A stretch of DNA of 38,831 bases from Bacteroidota bacterium (GTDB taxonomy: Bacteria; Bacteroidota; Bacteroidia; Chitinophagales; Chitinophagaceae), in the NCBI GenBank assembly GCA_004292605.1, contig RDXK01000103.1:1-38831 (forward strand), given 5' to 3'. Positions 1 through 9,393 of the stretch are shown here, piece after piece (within the stretch, counting starts at the first letter, position 1; each line of letters opens with the position of its first letter). Made by a program: the position numbers and the translations under genes. A model generated the notes under the pieces. It searched no databases. It was not told the DNA's origin and saw only the letters and a list, made by a program, of their open reading frames with translations.

Positions 1-3000
1 GTAGCTACTAATGTATTGCTGCTGCTCCATGTACCTCCACTTGTGGGTGATAATGTTGTTGTAGAACCTACACATATTGCTGATGCACCTAGTATGCTTG
101 ATGATGGCAACGCATTTACTACTCCTGCTACCGCAATATTTTGCGTAGTGGCTCCTAAGCTTACTAAACTTATATTTCCACTAAGTGTACCTGTTGCATT
201 GGCAGCTATTCTTACAAAAATATCTGTAGCATTTACAACTCCACTTACTTGTGTAAGCGTAATAGTATTTGTGTATGTACCTGTACTTGTAGTACTGATT
301 TCAAAACCACTTGGAGCGGTAATTACTATATTGTTTTGCAAATTGATACCGCTGGTGCTAAAACTTTGCGATGCACTGGTACTACCTAAGCAATTACTGA
401 AATTATTCAATGAACCAGATGTAGAAATAGTAGCATCGGCTACTTGTACCGTAAAATTATTATTGGCACTTATACAACCAGTTGTAGTATTTGTGACTTG
501 TAATATAAAATTATAAGTGTTTTGTGTACTAGCTGGAATGCTCACCGATATTGGGCTTGTAGATAAAGTGGCATTATTAACAGGTACAAAATTTGGCATT
601 GAGGTAGGAGAACCAGTTACAATACTATATTGATTGGGCAACCCTGTTGTATTGGTAAATGGCAAGCTAAAACTATTGGCATTTGTTCTTACCGATGTAA
701 CATTACCCAATGTAATAGTAGGTAATGTATTTACTGTTCCACTTACCAATATGTTTTGTGTGGTATAGCCAGGAGTGGATATTGTGATATTTCCTGTGGG
801 TGAACCAGTAGCAGTGCTAGCTAATCTTACATAAACTAAAGTGGCAGCTACATTACCAGCGATTTGTGTAAGAATAACCGATGAAGAAAACCCACTTCCG
901 CTAGTTGTGCTTACTTCGTAACCTACAGGTGCAGTAATAGTAATATTATTGTTTAATGAATTACCACTTACTGTAAAACTTTGTTCTGCACTTACAGTAC
1001 CAGCACATGTATTAAAGGCAGTAGGATTTGCCGATACAATTGGACCTGTTTGACCTACAAAAACCCAAGCTGCTCCTAATTGATTATTATCGGCAAAGCC
1101 ACCTACAAGTGCAGTATTTCCATCCGCACTTAATGCTACAGCGGCACCTTGATACGCAAAACCTGTGTTACCTGTTCCTACCAATTTATTGCCTTGTTGT
1201 GCCCAAGTAGTATTTGTTCTTCGAAATACCCAGGTAGCCCCTTGGTTATTGTTATCGGTTGATCCGCCAACAATAGCGGTATTACCATCGGCACTTATAG
1301 AAACGGTTCTTCCCTGACTGTTTACACTACCTACACCTCCTGTACCCACTAATTTATTGCCTTGTTGTGTCCATGTGGTACCACTTCGTGTAAATACCCA
1401 CGCTGCTCCAATACTGCTATTATCGGTATCGGCTCCAATAATGGCTGTATTACCATCGGCACTCAATGCTACAGATCTTCCTATACTTGCTGCACCTGTA
1501 TTACCAGTTGCTACCAATTTATTACCTTGTTGTGCCCAGGCAGTACCTATTCTAGTAAACACCCAAACCGCTCCTTGACCGCCATTATCATTGTAACCAC
1601 CTACCATGGCTGTATTACCATCGGCACTTAAGGCTACCGATATACCTTGAAAAGCGTTACCGGTATTACCTGTTCCTACCAATTTATTGCCTTGTTGTGT
1701 CCATGTGGTACCACTTCGTGTAAATACCCATGCTGCTCCTTGATTACCGTTATCATTCAAACCACCCACTAAAGCCGTATTACCATCGGCACTTAAGGCA
1801 ACAGAATAGCCCTGAGATGCATTACCCACATTTCCTGTTCCCACTAATTTACTGCCTTGTTGTGTCCATGTAGCACCAGTTCGTGTAAATACCCATGCTG
1901 CTCCCATGCTAGTATTATCTACATAGCCGCCTACTAATGCTGTATTTCCATCAGCACTTAAGGCAACCGACCATCCTTGAAAAGCATTTCCTATTGCACC
2001 AGTTCCAACTAACTTGTTGCCTTGTTGCGTCCAAGTGCTGCCATTTCTGGTATATATCCATACTGCTCCCTGAAAATTATTATCCTGATTGCCCCCTACT
2101 ATAGCGGTATTTCCATCGGCACTAATGGCCACTGAGTAGCCTTGTTGTGGCGTACTACCGCCACTACCTGTACCTACTAATTTATTGCCTTGCTGAAGAT
2201 TTGGCGTATTGGGTGCTGTTATGGTAAAATTAGCTGTACTATTACCTGTTCCACAAGTTGTGGTTACACTTGCTATGCCTGTAGTAGCCCCTGGCATCAC
2301 CATAGCAACTATTTGTGTGGCTGTACTATTAACAATTATGGCGGAAACACCACCAATATTTACGGTTGAAAGATTATTAAAATTTGTACCTACTATAGTT
2401 ACCAAAGTACCAATTGGGCCAGCACTTGGGGATATTGAAGTAATGGTAGGTGCCGATGTAACCGTACCATTAACAGCTATATTTTGCGTAGTTGCACCAG
2501 TACTAGTACATGCCAAATTACCACTTGGAGTGCCCGTAGCAGCATTCGATAATCTTACATAGATAGTTGTTGAAGAAACTGAACCACTACTTTGTGTTAA
2601 GGTTACCGAACTACCAAAACCACTACCACTTGTTGTACTTACCTCAAAACCCGTGGGAGCTGTAATGGTAATATCATTTGTAAGGGTACTACCACTTACC
2701 GTAAAACTTTGCTTAGCACTTGCACTGCCTACACAAGCAGTAAATGTAGTTAATGTACTGGTAACTGTAATAGTGGGTGGCGGTGCATATACAAACACCC
2801 AAGCTGCTCCTTGGCTGTTGTTATCGATTGCGCCTCCAATTATGGCTGTAGAAGCATCGGCACTTAAGGCTACAGAAGCACCTTGAAAAGCATTTCCTAC
2901 ATTTCCTGTACCCACTCTTTTATTGCCCTGTTGATTCCAAGTGCCACTACTTCTTGTATAAATCCAAGTAGCTCCTTGGTTAGAATTATCGTTTGATCCA

Positions 3001-6000
3001 CCTACTAACACTGTATTGCCGTCGGCACTTATCGCTACTGCTCTTCCTTGCTGTGCAGCACCTGTATTGCCAGTACCTACCAATTTACTACCTTGTAGCG
3101 ACCATGTAGTTCCAGTTCTTGTATAAATCCAAGCTGCACCCTGACCGCTATTATCTCCTGAGCCTCCTACAATGGCAGTATTGCCATTGGCACTTAAGGC
3201 TACTGAAACACCTTGTGCCGATGCTCCTGTATTACCTGTGCCTACTAATTTTGCACCTTGCTGTACCCAACTAAATCCATTGCGAACAAATACCCATGCT
3301 GCACCAATTCCACTATTATCTAAATTTCCTCCAGTAATTAAAGTATTACCATTAGCACTAATAGCCACAGAAGTTCCTTGATAAGGTGTTCCGCTAGAAC
3401 TACTGCCTACTAACTTACTTCCTTGTTGTGTCCAAGTTGTGCCTGCACGTACAAATACCCATGTAGCACCAATTTGGTTGTTATCAAAAAAACCACCCAC
3501 TACGGCTGTATTACCATCGGCACTTAAGGCTACTGCACTTCCTTGCCTTGCTCCGCCCGTATTGCCTGTGCCTACCAATTTATTGCCTTGTTGTGCCCAA
3601 GTTGTACCTGTTCTAACAAACACCCATGCGGCACCTTGATTGGTATTGTCCTCATTCCCTCCTACCAAAATAGTATTACCATCGGCACTAATAGCCACAG
3701 CCGCTCCCTGACGAGATTGACCTACATTACCTGAACCCACTAATTTAGTACCTTGTTGGCTCCATGTATTACCATTTCGTACAAACACCCATGCCGCACC
3801 CAAATTGCTGTTATCCGTAAACCCTCCAATAACAGCTGTATTACCATCGGCGCTGATAGCTGCTGAAGAGCCGGCTACCGCTACACCTGTATTGCCTGTA
3901 ACGGTTAATTTATTGCCTTGCTGAGCATTCAGCACTTGCGAATTATTGATAGTAAAGTTTGTAGTGCTTAATATCGACCCATTGCTAACGGTTACACCAA
4001 TACTACCTGTAATGGCACCTGGCATAACCATAGCTACTATTTGCGTTTCTGTAGTACTTAAAGTAATAGCACCAACACCTCCAATAGTTACCGATGTAGG
4101 ACTGGTAAAATTGGTTCCCGTTATTGTTACCAAACTACCAATAGTACCAGACGCAGGTGAAAATGAAGTAATAGTAGGTGAAGGCATATTGGTTAAAGGC
4201 CATGCAGCACCTAGTTGGCTATTATCTACATGCCCACCAACTAAACCAGTATTGCCATCGGCACTAATAGCAATGCTAACACCTAATTGTACAGGGCCAC
4301 TAGTTTGAGCACCCACAAATTTATTACCTTGTTGGCTCCAAGTGCTGCCAGTTCTGGTATACACCCACAGTGCTCCAATACTTGCATTATCTAAATTTGC
4401 ACTTACCAGTGCTGTATTTCCATCGGCACTTAAAGCTACAGCGTTGCCCTGTGCCGCATTACCCACTGCACCTGTGCCTACCAATTTATTGCCTTGCTGC
4501 GTCCAAGTATTACCCGTTCTGGTAAATACCCATGCAGCACCTTGATTACTATTATCACCGGTACCACCTACTAGTAATGTATTTCCATCTGCATTTAAAG
4601 CTACAGATATACCTTGAAGAGCAGGACCAGTATTACCTGAGCCTACTAATTTAGTGCCTTGCTGTGTCCAAGTTCCTGCGTTGTTTATAAAAATCCAAAC
4701 GGCTCCTTGGTTTGAATTGTCGTTTGCACCGCCAAGTGCAATGGTAGTAGCATCGGCACTAATGCTTACTGATCGTCCTATTGCTGAAATTGCACCTTGC
4801 CTACCAGAACCCACTAGTTTAGTACCTTGTTGTGTCCAACTAGTACCGCTACGGGTAAATACCCATGCAGCACCAACAGAGCTATTATCGCCATTTCCGC
4901 CAACAACAATTGTATTACCATCAGCACTAATACTTACCGACGTACCCTGCTGTGATGCACCTGTATTACCTGTACCAACTAGTTTAGTACCTTGCTGGGT
5001 CCAAGTGGTTCCTGTTCTTATAAATATCCACGCTGCCCCCACACTATTATTATCTGTCCATCCACCTACAACGGCTGTGTTGCCGTCGGCACTAATATCT
5101 ACCGACCAACCTTGCCTTGCAGCTCCGGTATTGCCAGTTCCAACCATTTTAGTGCCTTGCTGACTCCAAGTTGAGCCACTTCTAGTATAAAACCACACAG
5201 CTCCTTGATTGGTATTATCCAAAGGAGCACCTACAATGGCTGTATTACCATCGGCACTTAAAGCTACTGAATAGCCTTGTTGTGCATTGCCAGTATTACC
5301 TGTACCAACTAATTTATTGCCCTGTCCTGCATTGGGTATGGAAGATGCTACAACGGTGAAACTGCTATTGGCTGAACCACCTACATTGGTGACGGTAACC
5401 CCACCTGTTGATGCACCTGGCATTATCATGGCTACAATATTAGTGCCTGAATTACTTAAAATAATGGGTGCTACACCACCAATAGTTACAGTAGTATTGG
5501 TAGTAAAGTTGGTTCCAGTAATGGTAACCAAACTTCCAACGGATCCGGTGGCAGATGAAAGTGCGGTGATGGTTGGGGGTGGTTGTGCTACAAAAACCCA
5601 AGCTGCTCCAATATTATTGTTATCATTTGTACCGCCTACAATAGCTGTGTTGCCATCGGCACTTAATGCAATAGCCATACCCAGAGTTGCATTGCCTACT
5701 GCACCTGTTCCTATTAAGGTAGCAACTTGCTGTACCCAAATACCATTTATTTTGTTAAAAACAAAAGTGCCACCTTGATTATTATTGTATTGATGAGCAC
5801 TTGTAATAATCCTATCTCCATTAGCACTCATTGATAAAGAATAACCACTGTTTTGGCGATTTGAGTTTTCTACTGTTTCAATAGATGCACCATCTTGCTG
5901 CCATATTCCTCCAATTTTTGTAAAAATCCACATTGTACCTGAAAAATTGGAAGAAGCAATAGTAGTTCCATTTCCGTTTACGGCTATAGAAGAGCCTTGT

Positions 6001-8486
6001 TCGCTTGTTGCACTAGTTAAAGTACCTACTAACTTATTACCATCTTGTGTCCAAGTATCTCCGTTACGTATAAATACCCACACTGCACCGGTAGTGTTGT
6101 TATCAGCTCTTCCAGCAATTACTGCAGTATTACCATCGGTACTTAAAGCAACTTTGCCACCCTGTCGAGAACCACCTACATTACCTGTACCCACCAACTT
6201 ATTACCTTGTTGAACCCATGTGTTGCCAATTCTGGTAAATACCCATGCTGCACCTAACCATGACCCTTGTGACACTGAATTATCGCCACTTCCACCCACC
6301 AAAATGGTATTACCATCAGCACTTATAGAAACTGATTCACCTTGTTGAGGATTTGCACCAGAAGAACCTGTTCCTACCAATTTATTGCCTTGTTGAGTCC
6401 AAGTACTTCCAATCCTTGTAAATACCCAAACAGCACCTATACCATTATTATCGCTATTGCCGCCTACTGCTAAAGTATTGCCATCGGCACTTAACGCCAC
6501 AGAACTGCCTTGCCAAGCCGCACCTACACTACCTGTACCAACTAATTTTGTACCCTGCTGTGTCCATGTGTTACCATTTCTAATGTAAATCCAAACTGCC
6601 CCTTGTTCTGAATTGTCTCTAGGACCACCAACAGCCGCAGTATTTCCATCAGCACTAATAGCCACAGAAAAACCTTGAATTATATTGGTACCAATACTAC
6701 CTGTACCTAATAACTTATTGCCCTGTTGCGAATTGGGTGCTTGAGACGCATTAATAGTAAAATTAGTACTACTATTCACTGTTCCACTACCGGTAGTTAC
6801 ACTTACCACACCCGTTGTTGCACCCGGCATAACCATGGCTACTATTGTTGATCCATCGTTACTAATTGGGATAGCTGATACGCCACCAATGGTTACTGCC
6901 GTAAGATTATTTAAAGTGGTACCAGTAATGGTTACTAAACTACCTATTGGGCCAGAGCTAGGACTAAAATTGGTGATAGTTGGCGGCGGCGGTTGCACAT
7001 AATTATAACTCCAAAAAGCACCTTGATTAGAATTATCAGTAGGTCCACCCACTAATAAAGTATTACCATCGGCACTTATTGCAGGGTTATAACCTTGTTG
7101 TGCTGCACCTATATTACCTGTGCCTACTAATTTGTTATCTTGTTGACTCCATATTGTTCCACTTCGTGTAAAAACCCATACAGCTCCTTGATTGCTATTA
7201 TCCAGCACACTGCCTAATACAGCAATGTTACCATTGCCACTTATAGAAACAAAATTGGCTTGATAAGCCGCCCCAACATTACCCGTGCCCACTAATTTAT
7301 TACCTTGTTGACTCCATGTTGTTCCACCTCGTGTAAATATCCACGCTGCTCCATTATTGGTATTATCACCAGGCCCCCCAATAAGAGCCGTATTTCCATC
7401 AGCACTTATGGCGACAGATGTGCCTTGCTGTGCCGCACTTGTATTTCCTGTTCCTACTAATTTATTGCCTTGTTGGGTCCATGTTGTTCCGCTTCTTGTA
7501 AAAACCCATGCCGCTCCTTGCAAGGAATTATCTGCCCAACCTCCAACTAATAAAGTATTACCATCGGCACTTATTGCTACGGAAATACCCTGTTGTGCCG
7601 CACCGGTATTTCCAGTTCCTACTAATTTACTGCCCTGTTGGCTCCATGTTGTTCCGCTTCTTGTAAAAACCCACACTGCACCTTGATTAGAATTATCTCC
7701 ATACCCACCAACAATTACGGTATTGCCATCCGCACTAATATCCACTGCTCGCCCTTGATATGTAGTACTTCCCACACTACCACTACCCACTAATTTATTA
7801 CCTTGTTGGCTCCAAGTTGTTCCTGTTCTTACAAATATCCAAGCAGCTCCTCGTGAATTGTTATCAAAATTACCGCCAACTACTGCTGTGTTTCCATCTG
7901 TACTAATAGCTACTTTTATGCCTTGTTGTACGAATGAGCCTATTGCACCAGTTCCAACTAACTTGTTGCCTTGTTGTGTCCAAGTGTTTCCACTTCTTAC
8001 AAATATCCATGCAGCTCCTAAACCACTATTATCATTAAGCCCACCAACAATGGCTGTATTACCATCTGCACTTACATCTACCGACCAACCTTGTAGCGCT
8101 GCTCCTGTATTGCCTGTACCTACTAGTTTATTACCCTGTTGGGTATTGGGTGCTTGAGACGGATTAACTGTAAAATTCGTACTACTATTAGTTGTTCCGC
8201 TGCTGGTAGTTACACTTACCACACCCGTGGTTGCACCCGGCATAACCATAGCCACTAACTCCGTACCAGAATTACTTATTGGTATTGCCGCCACACCACC
8301 AATATTTATAGTTGTTGGGTTACTTAAATTGTTTCCACTAATGGTTACTAGAGTACCAACACTGCCAGAACTTGGTGTAATGATAGTAATGGTAGGGGCT
8401 TGGGCAAAAAGGCTATTGGTACTAAGCAATAAGATAGTGAATAGTAAACATACGTAGTTTACTACAGTGGGTACTTTGGGTTGCAT
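1..8486 (-). CDS. Giant secreted multi-propeller surface protein (C-terminus beyond window)
   Basis: The ORF track lacks this gene because it has no stop in the window. The ATG at 8486 has an in-frame TAA 27 nt upstream, which fixes the start. The first ~28 residues form a signal peptide ending LFA|QAP. Then come five units of an IPT/TIG domain (GTLVTISGNN..., VAMVMPGATTG) and seven FG-GAP-like blades (SVALSADGNTAIVGG, GAAWVFTRSGTTWTQQ). Approximate residues are TIG 30-107, 494-583, 967-1047, 1432-1517 and 2009-2094, with propellers between and after them. A domain with CVGSASAKQSFTVSG and FEVSTTSGSGF lies before the fifth TIG; two related domains and Ig-like segments follow residue ~2480. 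Fourteen of 18 plus-strand shadow ORFs share one phase, which supports an unbroken minus-strand frame. I infer a cell-surface or released adhesin, probably T9SS-exported; the sorting domain would lie off the edge. The ligand is unknown. Blades lack the DxDxDG calcium loop of integrin FG-GAP repeats. Confidence 0.9.
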   Translation of the reverse strand, partial: MQPKVPTVVNYVCLLFTILLLSTNSLFAQAPTITIITPSSGSVGTLVTISGNNLSNPTTINIGGVAAIPISNSGTELVAMVMPGATTGVVSVTTSSGTTNSSTNFTVNPSQAPNTQQGNKLVGTGNTGAALQGWSVDVSADGNTAIVGGLNDNSGLGAAWIFVRSGNTWTQQGNKLVGTGAIGSFVQQGIKVAISTDGNTAVVGGNFDNNSRGAAWIFVRTGTTWSQQGNKLVGSGSVGSTTYQGRAVDISADGNTVIVGGYGDNSNQGAVWVFTRSGTTWSQQGSKLVGTGNTGAAQQGISVAISADGNTLLVGGWADNSLQGAAWVFTRSGTTWTQQGNKLVGTGNTSAAQQGTSVAISADGNTALIGGPGDNTNNGAAWIFTRGGTTWSQQGNKLVGTGNVGAAYQANFVSISGNGNIAVLGSVLDNSNQGAVWVFTRSGTIWSQQDNKLVGTGNIGAAQQGYNPAISADGNTLLVGGPTDNSNQGAFWSYNYVQPPPPTITNFSPSSGPIGSLVTITGTTLNNLTAVTIGGVSAIPISNDGSTIVAMVMPGATTGVVSVTTGSGTVNSSTNFTINASQAPNSQQGNKLLGTGSIGTNIIQGFSVAISADGNTAAVGGPRDNSEQGAVWIYIRNGNTWTQQGTKLVGTGSVGAAWQGSSVALSADGNTLAVGGNSDNNGIGAVWVFTRIGSTWTQQGNKLVGTGSSGANPQQGESVSISADGNTILVGGSGDNSVSQGSWLGAAWVFTRIGNTWVQQGNKLVGTGNVGGSRQGGKVALSTDGNTAVIAGRADNNTTGAVWVFIRNGDTWTQDGNKLVGTLTSATSEQGSSIAVNGNGTTIASSNFSGTMWIFTKIGGIWQQDGASIETVENSNRQNSGYSLSMSANGDRIITSAHQYNNNQGGTFVFNKINGIWVQQVATLIGTGAVGNATLGMAIALSADGNTAIVGGTNDNNNIGAAWVFVAQPPPTITALSSATGSVGSLVTITGTNFTTNTTVTIGGVAPIILSNSGTNIVAMIMPGASTGGVTVTNVGGSANSSFTVVASSIPNAGQGNKLVGTGNTGNAQQGYSVALSADGNTAIVGAPLDNTNQGAVWFYTRSGSTWSQQGTKMVGTGNTGAARQGWSVDISADGNTAVVGGWTDNNSVGAAWIFIRTGTTWTQQGTKLVGTGNTGASQQGTSVSISADGNTIVVGGNGDNSSVGAAWVFTRSGTSWTQQGTKLVGSGRQGAISAIGRSVSISADATTIALGGANDNSNQGAVWIFINNAGTWTQQGTKLVGSGNTGPALQGISVALNADGNTLLVGGTGDNSNQGAAWVFTRTGNTWTQQGNKLVGTGAVGNAAQGNAVALSADGNTALVSANLDNASIGALWVYTRTGSTWSQQGNKFVGAQTSGPVQLGVSIAISADGNTGLVGGHVDNSQLGAAWPLTNMPSPTITSFSPASGTIGSLVTITGTNFTSPTSVTIGGVGAITLSTTETQIVAMVMPGAITGSIGVTVSNGSILSTTNFTINNSQVLNAQQGNKLTVTGNTGVAVAGSSAAISADGNTAVIGGFTDNSNLGAAWVFVRNGNTWSQQGTKLVGSGNVGQSRQGAAVAISADGNTILVGGNEDNTNQGAAWVFVRTGTTWAQQGNKLVGTGNTGGARQGSAVALSADGNTAVVGGFFDNNQIGATWVFVRAGTTWTQQGSKLVGSSSSGTPYQGTSVAISANGNTLITGGNLDNSGIGAAWVFVRNGFSWVQQGAKLVGTGNTGASAQGVSVALSANGNTAIVGGSGDNSGQGAAWIYTRTGTTWSLQGSKLVGTGNTGAAQQGRAVAISADGNTVLVGGSNDNSNQGATWIYTRSSGTWNQQGNKRVGTGNVGNAFQGASVALSADASTAIIGGAIDNNSQGAAWVFVYAPPPTITVTSTLTTFTACVGSASAKQSFTVSGSTLTNDITITAPTGFEVSTTSGSGFGSSVTLTQSSGSVSSTTIYVRLSNAATGTPSGNLACTSTGATTQNIAVNGTVTSAPTITSISPSAGPIGTLVTIVGTNFNNLSTVNIGGVSAIIVNSTATQIVAMVMPGATTGIASVTTTCGTGNSTANFTITAPNTPNLQQGNKLVGTGSGGSTPQQGYSVAISADGNTAIVGGNQDNNFQGAVWIYTRNGSTWTQQGNKLVGTGAIGNAFQGWSVALSADGNTALVGGYVDNTSMGAAWVFTRTGATWTQQGSKLVGTGNVGNASQGYSVALSADGNTALVGGLNDNGNQGAAWVFTRSGTTWTQQGNKLVGTGNTGNAFQGISVALSADGNTAMVGGYNDNGGQGAVWVFTRIGTAWAQQGNKLVATGNTGAASIGRSVALSADGNTAIIGADTDNSSIGAAWVFTRSGTTWTQQGNKLVGTGGVGSVNSQGRTVSISADGNTAIVGGSTDNNNQGATWVFRRTNTTWAQQGNKLVGTGNTGFAYQGAAVALSADGNTALVGGFADNNQLGAAWVFVGQTGPIVSANPTAFNTCAGTVSAEQSFTVSGNSLNNNITITAPVGYEVSTTSGSGFSSSVILTQIAGNVAATLVYVRLASTATGSPTGNITISTPGYTTQNILVSGTVNTLPTITLGNVTSVRTNANSFSLPFTNTTGLPNQYSIVTGSPTSMPNFVPVNNATLSTSPISVSIPASTQNTYNFILQVTNTTTGCISANNNFTVQVADATISTSGSLNNFSNCLGSTSASQSFSTSGINLQNNIVITAPSGFEISTTSTGTYTNTITLTQVSGVVNATDIFVRIAANATGTLSGNISLVSLGATTQNIAVAGVVNALPSSSILGASAICVGSTTTLSPTSGGTWSSSNTLVA
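1050..8160 (-). repeat. Five blocks of seven ~165-bp coding repeats (35 propeller blades)
   Basis: The plus-strand marker GTATTACCATCGGCACT (with variants) recurs about every 165 bp. Blocks lie at about 1050-2200, 2795-3930, 4195-5340, 5585-6730 and 7010-8160, and I count seven units in each. Gaps between blocks hold TIG domains. One unit in the fourth block from the left (near 6240-6300) carries a short insertion, and two units near 5810 and 5960 are strongly diverged. Some units are almost identical over 60 bp, for example near 1345-1405 and 1682-1741. Confidence 0.92.
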
Positions 8487-8524
8487 ACTGTATGAAATTG
8501 TAGCTGTTAGTTATTCTCTGACAC

Positions 8525-8587
8525 TAAAAATATTTATATACGATTTAGTAGCTATTTAAATGTTACCAAATAGCATTTAAATGTTAC
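8525..8587 (-). promoter_or_regulatory. Candidate LytTR operator and promoter of the giant gene
   Basis: The 13-mer ATTTAAATGTTAC occurs at 8554-8566 and again at 8575-8587, a 21-bp period (two helical turns). LytTR regulators are known to bind paired ~9-bp direct repeats with a GTT core spaced about two turns apart. A near-match to the Bacteroidota -7 box (TATTTTTA on the minus strand, consensus TAnnTTTG) lies at 8525-8532. That would place the repeats just upstream of a promoter firing toward the giant gene. The operator role is inferred. Confidence 0.5.
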
Positions 8588-9306
8588 TAATTGGAACCGG
8601 TTAGCCCTTGCATATTGCTAATTAGTGTTTGCTGATGCGATTTACTAAGCGGAAACACTTTGTCTTTTATCCATACTGATTCGTTATTAAAAGAATCTAC
8701 GTAGTACAGGTTTACTATATAGCTTCTACTGATTTTGCAAAATCTATGGGAACTTAGCTGTTTTAAAAATTCATCAACAGTTGAGCGTATGACTATTTTT
8801 TCTGTTTTAGTATGTATATCTAAATACACATGGTTACTTTCTATATAAACAATATCAGTTTCAAAGACCTTTTTAAACCTATCGCCCACTTTCAAAAATA
8901 AAAACGGTATAGTATTGTAAGTGGCAATAGCAGAATGTTTACTTATGGCTACTTCAATGGTGGCATACAAATCGGCCTTGGTAAAAGGCTTTACTAAAAA
9001 AGCCTTGGGAGCCGTTGCCTTGGCTTTATCTACGGTTAGCTTATCGGCATTAGCTGTTAAAAAAATAAACGGTATTAAATATTTTTGATTAATTAACTCG
9101 GCCAAGCGTATGCCCTCGGTTTTTCCTTCTCCTAAACGGATATCTAAAATCATAAAATCGGGCCGATGTTGTTCAATTAACTTTACGGCATCTATGTAGC
9201 TAGCTACAGGCTCTAGCACATCGTAGCCTAGGTTCAACAGTAACTGCCCAATACTCTCTGCTATAAGGGCGTCGTCTTCTACTATACCTATTCTAACGTT
9301 TACCAT
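8587..9306 (-). CDS. LytTR-family response regulator
   Basis: This is a 239-residue two-component regulator. The receiver domain (about residues 4-125) has the acidic pair E10/D11/D12, phospho-acceptor D55 in ILDIRLG, T84 and K106 in LVKPF, so all key receiver residues are present. A LytTR DNA-binding domain fills residues ~140-239 (FKKVFETDIVYIESNHVYLD, FCKISRSYIVNL). It follows the sensor kinase by 87 nt and precedes the giant surface-protein gene by 100 nt. Its likely role is to take phosphate from that kinase and regulate the downstream gene and perhaps others. The family call is firm; the target is inferred. Confidence 0.93.
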   Translation of the reverse strand: MVNVRIGIVEDDALIAESIGQLLLNLGYDVLEPVASYIDAVKLIEQHRPDFMILDIRLGEGKTEGIRLAELINQKYLIPFIFLTANADKLTVDKAKATAPKAFLVKPFTKADLYATIEVAISKHSAIATYNTIPFLFLKVGDRFKKVFETDIVYIESNHVYLDIHTKTEKIVIRSTVDEFLKQLSSHRFCKISRSYIVNLYYVDSFNNESVWIKDKVFPLSKSHQQTLISNMQGLTGSN

Positions 9307-9393
9307 TGTTCAATTTTTTTCAAAAATGATTTATAGTAGTTTTATTAAAAAAAGCTTGTTACGAACGCCTTATTTTTTGTTACGAATAGGCAT

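Noticed and set aside
1050-8160. CRISPR-like regular repeats
   Set aside because: The period is about 165 bp, the whole unit is coding and diverging, and there are no short repeats with unique spacers.
16-8457. Plus-strand ORFs across the left 8.4 kb
   Set aside because: Most share one phase and give low-complexity PVLPVPTNLLPCC-like peptides. They are antisense shadows of the repeated minus-strand gene.
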